Source of the DNA: an uncultured Ruegeria sp.
GTDB lineage: Bacteria > Pseudomonadota > Alphaproteobacteria > Rhodobacterales > Rhodobacteraceae
NCBI RefSeq assembly: GCF_947504215.1
Contig: NZ_CANNGO010000013.1
Location: 1-64,000, forward strand
Length of the DNA stretch: 64,000 nt
Reading direction: 5' to 3'
The first letter of the stretch is position 1. Every line of letters begins with the position of its first letter. This document shows, piece after piece, positions 34,435-44,401 of this stretch. Below the pieces are notes generated by a model. That model had not been told where the DNA came from. It searched no databases and worked only from the letters and a program-made list of their open reading frames with translations. Both the position numbers and the translations under genes were made by a program.

Positions 34435-34908
34435 CTAGTTCGAATGTGACCCGTGGCCGCCCTTGTCCTGACGTTCAAGGTCGACCGGTATCTCAAGTTC
34501 GACAACGCCGGCCTGTTCGAAAGTCAATGTAACCGGTACCTTGGCGTCCTGCTCGAACGGGGCTGTCAGGCCCATGAACATCACATGGTCCCCACCGCGT
34601 TGCAGCATACGGATTTCACCTGCCGGGATCACAAAACCCTCTTCGACATGAACCATCTTGGCTACGCCGTTTTCATCAATCATATGGGTGTGCAGTTCCA
34701 CACGCGCCGCAACGTCCGAGGACGCGCTGATCAGACGATCATCGGTATCGCCCTGATTCTGGATCATCATGAAAGCTGCGCCTGCCTTGGCGGACTTGCC
34801 TACTGATCTGGCATAGGCGTCATCAACCTTGATGACGCTTTCGGCGAGGGCGGGAAGCGCAAGCGCTGCGGCGGCCAGCGATGCAAGCAGTGTCGATCTG
34901 AGCGACAT
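34435..34908 (-). CDS. PCuAC periplasmic copper chaperone
   Basis: A 157-residue protein with a signal peptide (first ~22 residues) and the PCu(A)C copper motif: HTHMIDENGVAKM, followed after about 20 residues by HVMFMGL. These His and Met bind Cu(I) for insertion into the CuA site of cytochrome oxidase. A His-rich C-terminus (GGHGSHSN) may add binding. The DUF2946 gene lies just upstream on the same strand, a common copper-handling pair. Confidence 0.9.
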   Translation of the reverse strand: MSLRSTLLASLAAAALALPALAESVIKVDDAYARSVGKSAKAGAAFMMIQNQGDTDDRLISASSDVAARVELHTHMIDENGVAKMVHVEEGFVIPAGEIRMLQRGGDHVMFMGLTAPFEQDAKVPVTLTFEQAGVVELEIPVDLERQDKGGHGSHSN

Positions 34909-34949
34909 TGTGTCTCTCCTGTATAAAGTCTGAAAGATATGAAAGCTGT

Positions 34950-35300
34950 TCAGACGGGAACAGGCGGTGCCCGGGCTGGCCGTCGCGGCTTGGGCAAGGC
35001 AATAAGACTGCCGGTTTGGCGCTTAGGCGATGGCAGCCTCTGCTGCGATACTTCCGGCAGTGCCACAGAGGGGACCATAACCGCGCCCAGCAGCGAAAGT
35101 GCGTAGTCCGGGCAATAATGCGGGGGCGACGTGGGCTGCCCGTTTTCATCCATATAGACAACAACTGGGCCAGAACCGGTACATAGCACCATCTGGCCCA
35201 CGGCATTGTCCATACCACGCGACGCCGCAACGCCCTGCCCGGTTAGAATCACGAGCAGGGACAGGATAAGGGGCAGAACTCTGTTTAAAGCGGCTTTCAT
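34950..35300 (-). CDS. DUF2946-like exported protein
   Basis: A 116-residue protein from ATG 35300 with a signal peptide or anchor (about residues 8-26) and a mature part with Cys-containing segments (MVLCTGSGP and PPHYCPDYAL), as in DUF2946 proteins found beside PCuAC and copper receptor genes. The C-terminus is basic and Pro-rich. It precedes the PCuAC gene by 41 bases on the same strand and is presumably co-transcribed. Confidence 0.75.
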   Translation of the reverse strand: MKAALNRVLPLILSLLVILTGQGVAASRGMDNAVGQMVLCTGSGPVVVYMDENGQPTSPPHYCPDYALSLLGAVMVPSVALPEVSQQRLPSPKRQTGSLIALPKPRRPARAPPVPV

Positions 35301-35367
35301 CCTGACCCGGATATAGGCCAGCGGTTCAAGGCGCTTCAAGCGCCAAAGGGTCGCGCCTGAACCGGGC

Positions 35368-35517
35368 CTACCAGTCTAGTCCGGGTCGCTTTACAGGCCG
35401 TTCGGTCAGGTTGGTATGGGTTCGGTTCACCCGTCTTTGCATCCGGGCGCATGCCGAAACAACTTTGCCAAACACCGCCGCCAGCACCAGAAAAAAATAG
35501 AAACTCTTTAAAGACAT
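35368..35517 (-). CDS. Small single-helix protein upstream of the copper genes
   Basis: A 49-residue ORF below usual size cut-offs. It starts at ATG 35517 behind a G-rich GGTGGGGG and begins MSLKSFYFFLVLAAVFGKVV, one membrane helix, then a basic hydrophilic tail. It is in line with the DUF2946 and PCuAC genes (67 bases upstream), so it may be the first gene of that unit. No family recognised. Confidence 0.5.
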   Translation of the reverse strand: MSLKSFYFFLVLAAVFGKVVSACARMQRRVNRTHTNLTERPVKRPGLDW

Positions 35518-35653
35518 AACTTGGCCCCCACCGACTTTAGATAGGTCCTAATGTAAGATACTCGCAGGCCCTTTGTATGTGAACCAAGTCACCAACCTGT
35601 GCAATTAATCTAAAAATGAAAACAATAGGGTTTAACCGTTTCGAAATTAAAAA

Positions 35654-35687
35654 CAAAAAAAGCCCTGCACCGCATGGGTACAAGGCT
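35654..35687 (-). terminator. Rho-independent terminator of rpmB
   Basis: On the minus strand an 11-base-pair stem (AGCCTTGTACC with GGTGCAGGGCT, two G-T pairs) and 5-base loop are followed by TTTTTTT. It lies 23 bases after the rpmB stop, a textbook terminator. Confidence 0.9.
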
Positions 35688-35710
35688 GAATTCTTGCAAC
35701 TGAGAAAGGA

Positions 35711-35998
35711 TTAAGCCGAGGCTCGTGCCTTGGCGATTTCCTTCTTCACTTTCAGAGCGTTCGTGGACAGCTCATCATCCTTGGCTTTCGCCAGGAAGGC
35801 ATCCAGACCACCGCGGTGGTCGACCGAGCGCAAGGCAGCCGCCGAGATGCGCAGCTTGACGCCACGGCCCAAGGTTTCCGACTGCAGGGTGACGTCGTTC
35901 AGGTTGGGCAGAAAACGACGACGAGTTCTGTTTTTGGCGTGGCTGACATTGTTGCCAGTCATCGGGCCTTTTCCGGTCAGTTCGCAACGGCGCGACAT
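35711..35998 (-). CDS. rpmB: 50S ribosomal protein L28
   Basis: A 95-residue basic protein starting [20 protein letters not shown], with [17 protein letters not shown], the usual L28 sequence. It has the single Cys5 but lacks the zinc Cys pairs of the other L28 type. Stand-alone gene with its own terminator, typical of the order. Confidence 0.97.
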   Translation of the reverse strand: MSRRCELTGKGPMTGNNVSHAKNRTRRRFLPNLNDVTLQSETLGRGVKLRISAAALRSVDHRGGLDAFLAKAKDDELSTNALKVKKEIAKARASA

Positions 35999-36168
35999 GG
36001 TTTCTTCCTTTGTTTCTGGTGGCCGGGCACAAGGCCCTCGGCCAAATCACAAGGGGCACAACCCGAAGTCGCGCCCGAAAACTGGTTGGATGCGTTTAGT
36101 GGGAATCACAACAAGGGTCAAGACGGACAAAGTGAAATCTTTGCACCCTTGAGCTGATTGCCGTTCGA

Positions 36169-37314
36169 TTAGACCGAACCCGCCGCCTGCAACAGAGGTT
36201 TGTTGTTTTTCAGGTGTCGCGCGACCAGTTGTTTTTGCAGCTTTCCGCACGGAATCATGCGTGCCGGATCAGCGGAATGGGTCATCTCGGACAGCTCTGG
36301 GAAAATGCCAAAGATTTCCTGCCGTGCCTCATCGCTGAGGGACTTGAGCGCTTCCGGACCCGTGAACAAGCTTTCCGTCGGCGCATTTTCGGCCCATATG
36401 ACTTGATGCCTATCAAAGAGCAGGTGAAAGTATTCAATGCTCTCTACTTTTTCGTCGACAAAAATGCCCGGCAGCGAGGTCAGTTTGATCGCGGGGACCA
36501 GCACCTCGGTGGCGCCAAACATGCGCTGCGCGATTTGCGATTGCACCAGCATGCGGTGTTGCCGGGACACAAGCAGGTCGCGGCTGGGCAGACCTTGACC
36601 CAACGCACCCGCGACAATGCGCACGGGAAAAAGTCTAGGATTGTCCCGCAGCGCCGTAGCGTCAAAGCGGCGACGACCGATCCACCGGATGGACGAGGAT
36701 CCGTTGCCGACGGTTTGAACTACGTCGCCGATTTCAAGGTTCTGTATCCGGATCTGGCCGCGCGGACTGCTTATCAGGGTATCGCGGGTAAAGCACGGAA
36801 ACCCCGTTCCGGTTTCGAACGTCGTATAGGTCACCGTCTTGCCCGACGGCAGCGTGAAGGTACCGCTGGACAGCGAATAGCTGACCCCGGCTGCAACAGT
36901 GATCGGGCCGAAGGTACTGTCTGTAATCAGAGTTCCGACCGGCAGGTTCAGCGCGTCCGTTCCGGTACCACCGCGCACATCGCCCGACACATCGGTGCTT
37001 TGAAAATTGAGCGTGTCATTCCCGCGACCCAGACGGATATCGCCAATGTTTGATCCCTGAACAGTGACCGTATCATCATCATTGCCTGCGTTGACTTGCC
37101 CATTCACCGTGCTGCCGGTGATGGTGATGTCATCATTGCCAGCATTGCCGCGGACCCGGCCAATGATGGTACTGTTGGTCACCGTGATCGTATCCGCCCC
37201 ACCACGCGCGCGAATATCATCAATCGGCGACCCCTGCGCCGTACCGTTCAGGGTGCCGTTGTCATTGGTGACATCTATATTGTCGGCGCCATTTGTCCCT
37301 ACAATATTGGGCAT
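36169..37314 (-). CDS. Hint-domain protein with beta-helix-like N-terminal repeats
   Basis: A 381-residue protein. Residues 1-125 are acidic Asp/Asn/Gly repeats of ~20 residues (GGADTITVTNSTIIGRVRG type) that should form a right-handed beta-helix, without the strict GGxGxDxLx of RTX toxins. Residues ~173-320 are a Hint (hedgehog/intein) domain beginning CFTRDTLISSPRG. Roseobacters have many such proteins, thought to be secreted by type I systems and possibly self-processing. No secretion genes are nearby. Confidence 0.85.
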   Translation of the reverse strand: MPNIVGTNGADNIDVTNDNGTLNGTAQGSPIDDIRARGGADTITVTNSTIIGRVRGNAGNDDITITGSTVNGQVNAGNDDDTVTVQGSNIGDIRLGRGNDTLNFQSTDVSGDVRGGTGTDALNLPVGTLITDSTFGPITVAAGVSYSLSSGTFTLPSGKTVTYTTFETGTGFPCFTRDTLISSPRGQIRIQNLEIGDVVQTVGNGSSSIRWIGRRRFDATALRDNPRLFPVRIVAGALGQGLPSRDLLVSRQHRMLVQSQIAQRMFGATEVLVPAIKLTSLPGIFVDEKVESIEYFHLLFDRHQVIWAENAPTESLFTGPEALKSLSDEARQEIFGIFPELSEMTHSADPARMIPCGKLQKQLVARHLKNNKPLLQAAGSV

Positions 37315-38030
37315 GTGGTCGGGTCCCGTTTGTCCGATCTAGCAAGCGCGTTTGCACAATTCCCAAAACACTTTCAACGCTTTGGCGAGAAACAACGCAA
37401 AGCCGTATCCAGAGCCAGTTTAGCGGACCAGTGGCGATTTCGCCACCTCCACGTTTTTTTTTGACGTTCACCTGAGGCCAACAAGACATAGAGGTTGAAC
37501 GCGCGAAGTGGGATTTGCCGAATTCATCAGATGAACCGATCAATACATAGATTGCGCACCAAGGCTGTGGTGCAAAACCCCGGTTGATCAGAGCCGGCCC
37601 ACTTGGCTTTGGAATAGTCCTGTGGCTGTCACGCCCACAAGTACCAAAGCTTAACTGCACGCCACATTTGCGTTAGATGGATATAATAGCGCTCGCTTGG
37701 TTTCGGGCTGCGAGGTCCCAAAAAGACATGGCTGCGTTGACTGGTTTAGGTTGGAGTCGGGCATCGTTGTGTCTCACCCAAGTGGAATTTTGTACGTTGG
37801 GGTTGCCCCAAATAGGCGTTTCAGGCGCGCGTCTTCAGCATATTGTCGTGCGTGCAATGAGCGAAAAACATCATGATACGCCGGAGGCGTGGATTGACTT
37901 CTCGCAATCCTGCAAAAGCTATTGATGAAGCGAACAGGCATCCATGTTTGTCAGTCGTATTACCCTGCAAAGTGCTGACTGCGGTTTTGAAAGCAGGTAG
38001 GACAACCAATAGGTTTTTTGGCAATTGGTT
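37315..38030. other. Long gene-poor region between the Hint gene and the ATPase gene
   Basis: About 700 bases. A frame at 37677-37925 has a vaguely helix-turn-helix-like stretch (SQKDMAALTGLGWSRAS) but no ribosome site, and composition argues against coding; a decayed gene is possible. The left ~150 bases are likely the promoter region of the Hint gene. Confidence 0.4.
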
Positions 38031-38573
38031 ATGAACCAAAGTATATTGATTTCTGGCTGCTCTGGCGGCGGCAAGTCGGCCCTGCTCGGGGAACTCAGGC
38101 GTCGAGGGCAATGGACAGTAGCCGAACCTGGTCGCCGCGTCGTCGCAGAGGAGAAAACTGGCACCGGCGCGGCCCTTCCTTGGGTCAATCTAGAGGCCTT
38201 TGCACATCGCGCGCTGAAGATGGCGCACGAGGATCTTCGAACCGCCGCGCGCAAGATCGGGTTTGTGTTCTTTGACCGAGGCTTGATCGATGCAGCTGTA
38301 GCCTTGCAGGTGGCAGCAGGTGTGGACATCCACGAGACGCTTGGCCCCGAGAAGCACTACGCTACGGACGTCTTTTTAGCCCCGCCATGGCCGGAAAATT
38401 TCAAGCAGGATGAAGATCGTCGCCATGGGTTTGATCAAGCCGTGGCCGAATATGAGCGACTGGCAATCGCCCTTCGGGAGCTGGGGTATTCAATCACGCT
38501 GCTTCCAAAAACCTCGATCAAAAACCGGGCCGACTTTGTGCTTGAAAGGCTCGAAGGCCAGTCACGCATCTAG
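38031..38573 (+). CDS. P-loop ATPase (AAA_28-like)
   Basis: A 180-residue protein with Walker A GCSGGGKS at residues 7-14 and FVFFDRGLIDAA as the Walker B-like region. The pattern resembles predicted ATPases of the AAA_28 group, small kinase-like NTPases. ATG 38031 is used although an upstream TTG is open. It is convergent with meaB, three bases apart, and follows a long gene-poor stretch. Substrate unknown. Confidence 0.75.
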   Translation: MNQSILISGCSGGGKSALLGELRRRGQWTVAEPGRRVVAEEKTGTGAALPWVNLEAFAHRALKMAHEDLRTAARKIGFVFFDRGLIDAAVALQVAAGVDIHETLGPEKHYATDVFLAPPWPENFKQDEDRRHGFDQAVAEYERLAIALRELGYSITLLPKTSIKNRADFVLERLEGQSRI

Positions 38574-38576
38574 GTC

Positions 38577-39572
38577 TCAACTGCCCCCGGTCAGTTCGGC
38601 CAACATGCGTTCAGCAGCGGTGGCCGGGCTGGTCTGGCCCGTGCCGACCTCGGTTCCAAGCTGATCCATCAACGCGCGTGCGTGCGGGGTGTCGAGACGT
38701 GCCAGCAAGGCATGCCGGACCTCCTGATCGAACCAGAACCGCGCCTGTGTGGCACGGTTGGTGCCCCAATGGCCGTTGTCGCGGCGCCATTGCGTCAGCG
38801 CCTGCATCTCTTCCCATGCCTGAGCAAGCCCGTGTTCTTCAACCGCTGAAACGGTCATCGCTTTGGGAAACCCTTCGGGATCCTGCGGGCGTTTGCGCAG
38901 CAGCCGCAGCGCGCCGGAATAGTCCGCGCAGGTGCGGGTGGCCGTGGCTTTGAGATCCCCATCCGCCTTGTTGATCAGAATAATGTCGGCCATTTCCATG
39001 ATGCCACGTTTGACGCCCTGCAATTCATCGCCGCCGGCCGGGGCGAGCAACAGCAAGAAGAGATCGGACATCTCGGAGACAACAGTTTCGGATTGCCCCA
39101 CCCCGACGGTTTCAATCAACACGACATCAAACCCGGCGGCTTCGCAAAGGGCAATAGCCTCGCGGGTGCGGCGGGCGACACCGCCCAGATGGGTCTGGCT
39201 GGGGGATGGGCGGATAAAAGCGTTTGGGTCGCGGCTAAGACGTTCCATTCGGGTTTTGTCGCCCAGAATCGAACCACCCGACCGGGCTGAACTTGGATCC
39301 ACTGCTAGAACGGCCACGCGCAGCCCCTGCTCTGTCAGCATCATGCCAAAGCTTTCGATGAAGGTGGATTTGCCCACACCGGGTGTTCCGGAAAGCCCAA
39401 TCCGCAGGGCCTGACGCCCAGCGCCTGCCAGTTGCGCCAGCAATTCGGCCGCCTGCGCCTGGTGATCCGCGCGGTTGCTTTCGACCAGAGTAATCGCCCG
39501 GGCCAGCGCCCGACGTTCCCCATTCAAGATCCTGTCGCCAAGGCTGTTCGTCTGCATTCTGACCCCGATCAT
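38577..39572 (-). CDS. meaB: MeaB, GTPase chaperone of methylmalonyl-CoA mutase
   Basis: A 331-residue G3E-type GTPase. P-loop GTPGVGKST, AVDPSS switch, ETVGVGQSE and NKAD are clear. It protects and loads the B12 cofactor of methylmalonyl-CoA mutase, used for propionate and in the ethylmalonyl-CoA route. The start could be ATG 39572 or 39557; the longer frame to 39650 looks less likely. The mutase gene is not in the window. Confidence 0.93.
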   Translation of the reverse strand: MIGVRMQTNSLGDRILNGERRALARAITLVESNRADHQAQAAELLAQLAGAGRQALRIGLSGTPGVGKSTFIESFGMMLTEQGLRVAVLAVDPSSARSGGSILGDKTRMERLSRDPNAFIRPSPSQTHLGGVARRTREAIALCEAAGFDVVLIETVGVGQSETVVSEMSDLFLLLLAPAGGDELQGVKRGIMEMADIILINKADGDLKATATRTCADYSGALRLLRKRPQDPEGFPKAMTVSAVEEHGLAQAWEEMQALTQWRRDNGHWGTNRATQARFWFDQEVRHALLARLDTPHARALMDQLGTEVGTGQTSPATAAERMLAELTGGS

Positions 39573-39760
39573 TGCGGCAGGAGTAGTTGCCGGTTTCCGG
39601 GGCGGTTTGTCCAGCCCGCAGAAGCCACGAATGTTCCCGATGCGGCGCATGCGTCATTTTGCACAGTTCGATTCAAAGCAAATCAAAGCAGGCAGGGGCA
39701 CGGGGTCACACGCCTTCGCGGGAACTGGACGGCACCTTTGGGATGGCAGATAAGGATCGG

Positions 39761-42208
39761 ATGACAATGCGACTACCAATTGATGACGCCATTCCCCAGC
39801 TGCTGGATGCCCTGCGCAAGCACGGTCGTGCCGTGCTGCAAGCCCCGCCAGGGGCAGGCAAAACCACTCGAGTTCCTCTGGCTATGCTTGAAGCGGGATT
39901 GTGCAACGGTAAGATCGTGATGCTGGAGCCCCGTCGGCTGGCGGCTCGGGCGGCCGCGGAACGTATGGCTGAAACTCTGGGCGAACGCGTGGGCCAGACG
40001 GTCGGTTACCTTGTGCGCGGGGATACCAAAACCTCTCGGACGACCCGGATCGAAGTGGTGACCGAAGGTATTCTGACCCGAATGCTGCAATCCGACCCTG
40101 ACCTGCCCGGCGTCAGCGCAGTGATCTTCGACGAATTTCATGAGCGCTCACTGAATGCGGATCTTGGGCTGGCACTGTGTCTAGAGGTGACGGGCGCGCT
40201 GCGGGATGACATGATCCTGATGGCGATGTCAGCGACGCTGGATGCGGAACCTGTGGGTCAGTTGATGGAGGCGCCGCTGGTCACCTCGGCCGGACGCAGC
40301 TATCCGGTGGAAACGCGGTGGCTCGACCGACCGCTGGCTGCGCGTGTCCGGCGGCTGGATGCTATGGTTGATCTGGTTGTGCAGGCGGAACGCGACACAC
40401 GGGCCGAGGGTGGCGGGATGCTGGTGTTTCTACCCGGCGAGGGTGAGATCCGCCGCGCCGAAGCATCACTGTCCAGTCGCCTTTCCGAGGATTGCAGAAT
40501 ATGCCCGTTATTTGGGGCGATGCCTTTTGCCGCCCAGCGCGCCGCAATTGCTCCGGTGCAAAGGGGGCGCAAAGTTGTGCTTGCGACGTCAATCGCGGAA
40601 ACCTCGCTGACCATTCCGGATATCCGGGTCGTGGTTGATATGGGCCAGGCGCGGCGGGCGCGGTTTGATCCGGGTTCGGGCATGTCACGCCTGGTGACGG
40701 AGCGCGTCACACGGGCCGAGGCAACCCAGCGCGCGGGCCGCGCGGGGCGTGTTGCCCAGGGGCTGTGTTACCGCCTGTGGTCCAAGGGAGAGGATGGCGC
40801 TTTGGCCGCCTTCCCGCCCGCCGAGATTGAGGCCGCAGATTTGACCGGACTGGCGTTGGAACTGGCGTTATGGGGCGCGGACGCGACTGATCTGGCGTTT
40901 TTGACGCCGCCGCCCGAAGGAACACTGGCCGAAGCGCGGGCCTTGCTGTCCATGTTGGGCGCATTGGACGGAAACGGACGGATCACGGATCACGGACGCG
41001 CCTTGGCCGCGCTGCCCTTGCATCCCCGCCTGGGGCACATGCTGGTGGTCGCGGGCGCGCAGGCAGCCCCTTTGGCGGCGTTGATGGCCGAGCGGGACCC
41101 GCTGAGAGGAGCACCGGCAGATATGACGCTGCGGCTAGACGCCGTAAGGGATATGCAGGCGTTTCAACGCAACCGGATCTGGCAGGTGAATACAAGTGTT
41201 GTCGACCGGATCAAGGGCGAGATCAAACGCCTAAAGGCGCAAGCCGCGAAAGGGCCCGAAGACAGGGGCATCGCTGCCATGGCGGCACTCGCCTATCCCG
41301 ATCGGATTGGACAGCGGCGCAAAGGGGATGAGCCGCGATATGTGTTGTCAGGCGGCAAAGGTGCGATCCTCGACACCAGTGATACGCTCGCGGCGGCCCC
41401 CTATCTTGTGGTCACCGACACCGATGGAAACCCACGAGAAGCGCGTGTCCGGATGGCAGTGCGGATTGCGGAACGCGATATCCGGGATTTGTTTGCAGAT
41501 CAGATTGCTTGGGTCGACCGCTGCGAGTGGTCGAAACGGGACCGGCGCGTCATTGCGCGGCGGCAGGAACGGTTCAGGGCCATTACGCTGGGGGATCGTG
41601 TCTGGAAAGACGTTCCGCCGGACACCGTTGCCCGTGCGATGCTGGACGGCGTGCGGGATCTGGGGCTGCGTCTGGATGGGCCGGCGGCGCGGTTGGCTAC
41701 CCGGGTGGAGCTGGTACGGGCCGATGACGTGGATCTGCCGGATTTCTCGACCGATGGGCTGATGATCAGTTTGGAAGACTGGCTGTTGCCGATGCTCAGT
41801 GGGGTGCGCAACGCCGATGATTGGAAGCGGTTCAATCTGCTTCCTGCTTTGCGGGCGCGACTGGACTGGGCTCAAACACAAGAGGTTGACCGGCGCGCGC
41901 CGGGATCATTTGAAACGCCACTGGGGCGAAAGGTTCCGATTGACTATGGCGGCGCGGCACCGGAAATCTCGGTCCGGCTGCAGGAATTGTTCGGGGTCAC
42001 GCGACATCCGGTTGTTGGTGGCGCCCCGCTCAAGATCACCCTGCTGTCCCCGGCACAAAGACCCATACAGATCACCCGTGACCTGCCCGGGTTCTGGGCC
42101 GGGTCCTATGCGGATGTGCGCAAGGATATGCGGGCGCAATATCCCAAACATCCCTGGCCCGAAGACCCGACACAGGCAGATCCAACCCTGAGAGCCAAGC
42201 GTAGATAG
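39761..42208 (+). CDS. hrpB: HrpB, DEAH-type ATP-dependent RNA helicase
   Basis: An 815-residue helicase. Motif I GAGKTTRVPLAM, motif II DEFHERSLNADL, motif III SATL and motif VI TQRAGRAGR are seen, with the HrpB C-terminal domain. ATG 39761 is preceded by AAGGA; ATG 39767 is also possible. HrpB has no firmly known cellular role in bacteria. The upstream open frame to 39587 is not coding-like. Confidence 0.93.
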   Translation: MTMRLPIDDAIPQLLDALRKHGRAVLQAPPGAGKTTRVPLAMLEAGLCNGKIVMLEPRRLAARAAAERMAETLGERVGQTVGYLVRGDTKTSRTTRIEVVTEGILTRMLQSDPDLPGVSAVIFDEFHERSLNADLGLALCLEVTGALRDDMILMAMSATLDAEPVGQLMEAPLVTSAGRSYPVETRWLDRPLAARVRRLDAMVDLVVQAERDTRAEGGGMLVFLPGEGEIRRAEASLSSRLSEDCRICPLFGAMPFAAQRAAIAPVQRGRKVVLATSIAETSLTIPDIRVVVDMGQARRARFDPGSGMSRLVTERVTRAEATQRAGRAGRVAQGLCYRLWSKGEDGALAAFPPAEIEAADLTGLALELALWGADATDLAFLTPPPEGTLAEARALLSMLGALDGNGRITDHGRALAALPLHPRLGHMLVVAGAQAAPLAALMAERDPLRGAPADMTLRLDAVRDMQAFQRNRIWQVNTSVVDRIKGEIKRLKAQAAKGPEDRGIAAMAALAYPDRIGQRRKGDEPRYVLSGGKGAILDTSDTLAAAPYLVVTDTDGNPREARVRMAVRIAERDIRDLFADQIAWVDRCEWSKRDRRVIARRQERFRAITLGDRVWKDVPPDTVARAMLDGVRDLGLRLDGPAARLATRVELVRADDVDLPDFSTDGLMISLEDWLLPMLSGVRNADDWKRFNLLPALRARLDWAQTQEVDRRAPGSFETPLGRKVPIDYGGAAPEISVRLQELFGVTRHPVVGGAPLKITLLSPAQRPIQITRDLPGFWAGSYADVRKDMRAQYPKHPWPEDPTQADPTLRAKRR

Positions 42209-42361
42209 GGTGGACTGAGTCCGAATTGTCACAAGGTCCCCACAAAAACACCAGAAAACCAATCGAAAACAGGCAAGTTCCGGCGGTAACGTTGAATTTT
42301 TGACCTGCTCTTGCTATGTCTCTTCGGCTTCACATAGTTCGAATAACATGACGCGCGACAC

Positions 42362-42820
42362 ATGAGTTCATGGCTACGAAACATCTGGGAAGAGGTCGGA
42401 CGACCTCTGTTCCTGCGCCCTCGGCGGGTGCAGTTTGCGGCGTTGTGCACGCGTAAGCAGGGTGCGAGCGAAGATGTGCTGCTGATCACCAGCCGGGATA
42501 CCGGGCGCTGGATCATACCCAAAGGATGGCCGATTGACGGGCTGGACGGCGCCGAAACGGCCGCGCAGGAAGCGTGGGAAGAGGCCGGAGTGCGGGCTGA
42601 AGCCGTCGAAAAGGAGCCGGTGGGCCACTATACCTACGACAAGATCTTGAACAACGGGTCGGCCCAGCCGGTTTTGACCAATGTTTATCGTATCAGGGTC
42701 AGTGAATTGTCAGATGACTATCCCGAGGTGGATCAGCGCAAACGCTGCTGGGTTTCCCCCTCGGTCGCCGCCAAGCGCGTGCGCGAGCCGGAACTGCAAT
42801 CCCTGCTGCTGCAAATGTAA
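42362..42820 (+). CDS. NUDIX hydrolase, diphosphoinositol-polyphosphate type
   Basis: A 152-residue protein with a NUDIX box (GLDGAETAAQEAWEEAGV): the usual R-E before the hydrophobic residue reads Q-E, as in some DIPP-like members. The segment WIIPKGWPIDG is also typical of that subgroup. It should hydrolyse a nucleoside or polyphosphate diphosphate. It stands alone, 80 bases before the phosphate transporter. Confidence 0.88.
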   Translation: MSSWLRNIWEEVGRPLFLRPRRVQFAALCTRKQGASEDVLLITSRDTGRWIIPKGWPIDGLDGAETAAQEAWEEAGVRAEAVEKEPVGHYTYDKILNNGSAQPVLTNVYRIRVSELSDDYPEVDQRKRCWVSPSVAAKRVREPELQSLLLQM

Positions 42821-42900
42821 CCCATCGTTGATTTTCTTGATGGCAGGCAGGTTGCCCCATCTGTGGTAAACTTATAGCTGCCTGCGTTTACCCAAATGCC

Positions 42901-44370
42901 GTGATTGAACAGATGCCGAATTCGAACGCAAAACCACGCTGGCAGACGCTGGACACGGACCTGCACAGGATCTCGCGGGTCGAGGTCGCAAACTCTCATG
43001 TGGCCCGGCCCCTGCTTGCGCCCGGAATTGCACTGGCGTTCATGGCTGTCGCCGGGCTGGTCGCGGCGGTGCTGTTTGGTCTGGCCAATGGCGGCTTCAT
43101 TATCATAGCTGCGGCGGCTTTCGGAGCCTACATGGCGATCAATATCGGCGCCAATGACGTGGCCAACAACATGGGCCCTGCGGTGGGTGCCAACGCGCTG
43201 ACCATGGGCGGTGCCATTGCGATCGCAGCTGTCGCCGAAAGCGCAGGTGCGTTGCTGGCAGGGGGTGACGTCGTATCCACCATCTCAGGCGGCATAATCG
43301 ACCCGATGTCGGTTGAAAACAGCCACGTGCTGATCTGGGCCATGATGGCGGCGCTGATTTCTTCAGCCATGTGGGTCAATCTGGCGACCTGGATCGGGGC
43401 GCCAGTTTCGACCACACATTCGGTCGTTGGCGGCGTGATGGGCGCCGGGATCGCCGCAATGGGACTGGGCGCGGTCAATTGGACCACCATGAGCGCGATT
43501 GCCGCCAGTTGGGTGATCTCGCCCGTTCTGGGCGGTGTAATCGCAGCCGGGTTTCTGGCGCTGATCAGAGCAAAAATTCAGTCTCGGGACGACAAGATCG
43601 CCGCCGCCCGACGTTGGGTTCCGATCCTTGTGGCGCTGATGGCCGCAGCTTTCGTGATCTATCTCGCCGTGAAGGGCCTGCAGCGTGTTGTGACCGTCAA
43701 GCTTGAAATTGCCTTACTGATCGGGGTGGCCACGGGGCTTCTGGTCTGGACAGTCACCGTCCCTTGGGTGCGGCGAAAATCTGAAGGGATGGAGAACAGG
43801 ACACGCTCGCTAAAAACACTGTTTGGTCTGCCACTGGTGATATCGGCCACGTTTCTGAGCTTTGCTCATGGCGCAAATGACGTGGCCAATGCCGTGGGCC
43901 CTCTGGCAGCCATTGTGCACGCGGCCGAGTTCGGTGACGTCACTGCGCAGGTTCCTATTCCCACATGGGTAATGATCATCGGAGCCTTCGGAATTTCGTT
44001 TGGTCTGTTCCTGTTCGGGCCCAAGCTGATCCGGATGGTTGGCCGCCAAATCACCAAGCTGAACCCGATACGCGCGTTTTGCGTCGCCCTGTCGGCAGCG
44101 ATCACCGTGATTTTGGCCAGTTGGCTTGGGTTGCCGGTTAGCTCTACCCATATCGCGGTGGGTGCCGTTTTTGGCGTTGGGTTCTATCGAGAATGGCAAT
44201 CGAACCGGCGTAATCAGCCCGGGCTGCGTTTGGCGCGCGAAGAGTATCAGCGGCGAAAACTGGTGCGACGGTCGCATTTCATGACCATTATTGCCGCCTG
44301 GATCGTGACCGTTCCGGCCGCTGCGTCGATGTCGGCGATGATCTACCTGATCCTGACGGCGTTCGCGTAG
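42901..44370 (+). CDS. pit: PiT-family inorganic phosphate transporter
   Basis: A 489-residue membrane protein with the duplicated PHO4 signature (GANDVANNMGPAVGANAL and GANDVANAVGPLAA), each in one half, and about ten membrane helices. It takes up metal-phosphate driven by proton symport. The start may be GTG 42901 or ATG 42913; neither has a clear ribosome site. Confidence 0.93.
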   Translation: MIEQMPNSNAKPRWQTLDTDLHRISRVEVANSHVARPLLAPGIALAFMAVAGLVAAVLFGLANGGFIIIAAAAFGAYMAINIGANDVANNMGPAVGANALTMGGAIAIAAVAESAGALLAGGDVVSTISGGIIDPMSVENSHVLIWAMMAALISSAMWVNLATWIGAPVSTTHSVVGGVMGAGIAAMGLGAVNWTTMSAIAASWVISPVLGGVIAAGFLALIRAKIQSRDDKIAAARRWVPILVALMAAAFVIYLAVKGLQRVVTVKLEIALLIGVATGLLVWTVTVPWVRRKSEGMENRTRSLKTLFGLPLVISATFLSFAHGANDVANAVGPLAAIVHAAEFGDVTAQVPIPTWVMIIGAFGISFGLFLFGPKLIRMVGRQITKLNPIRAFCVALSAAITVILASWLGLPVSSTHIAVGAVFGVGFYREWQSNRRNQPGLRLAREEYQRRKLVRRSHFMTIIAAWIVTVPAAASMSAMIYLILTAFA

Positions 44371-44401
44371 AGATCGCGCATCGCCTAGACGGGTGTTGCA
44401 A

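Noticed and set aside
37677..37925. Possible HTH-like small gene
   Set aside because: No ribosome site, and its residues do not hold up as a domain; at best a decayed fragment.
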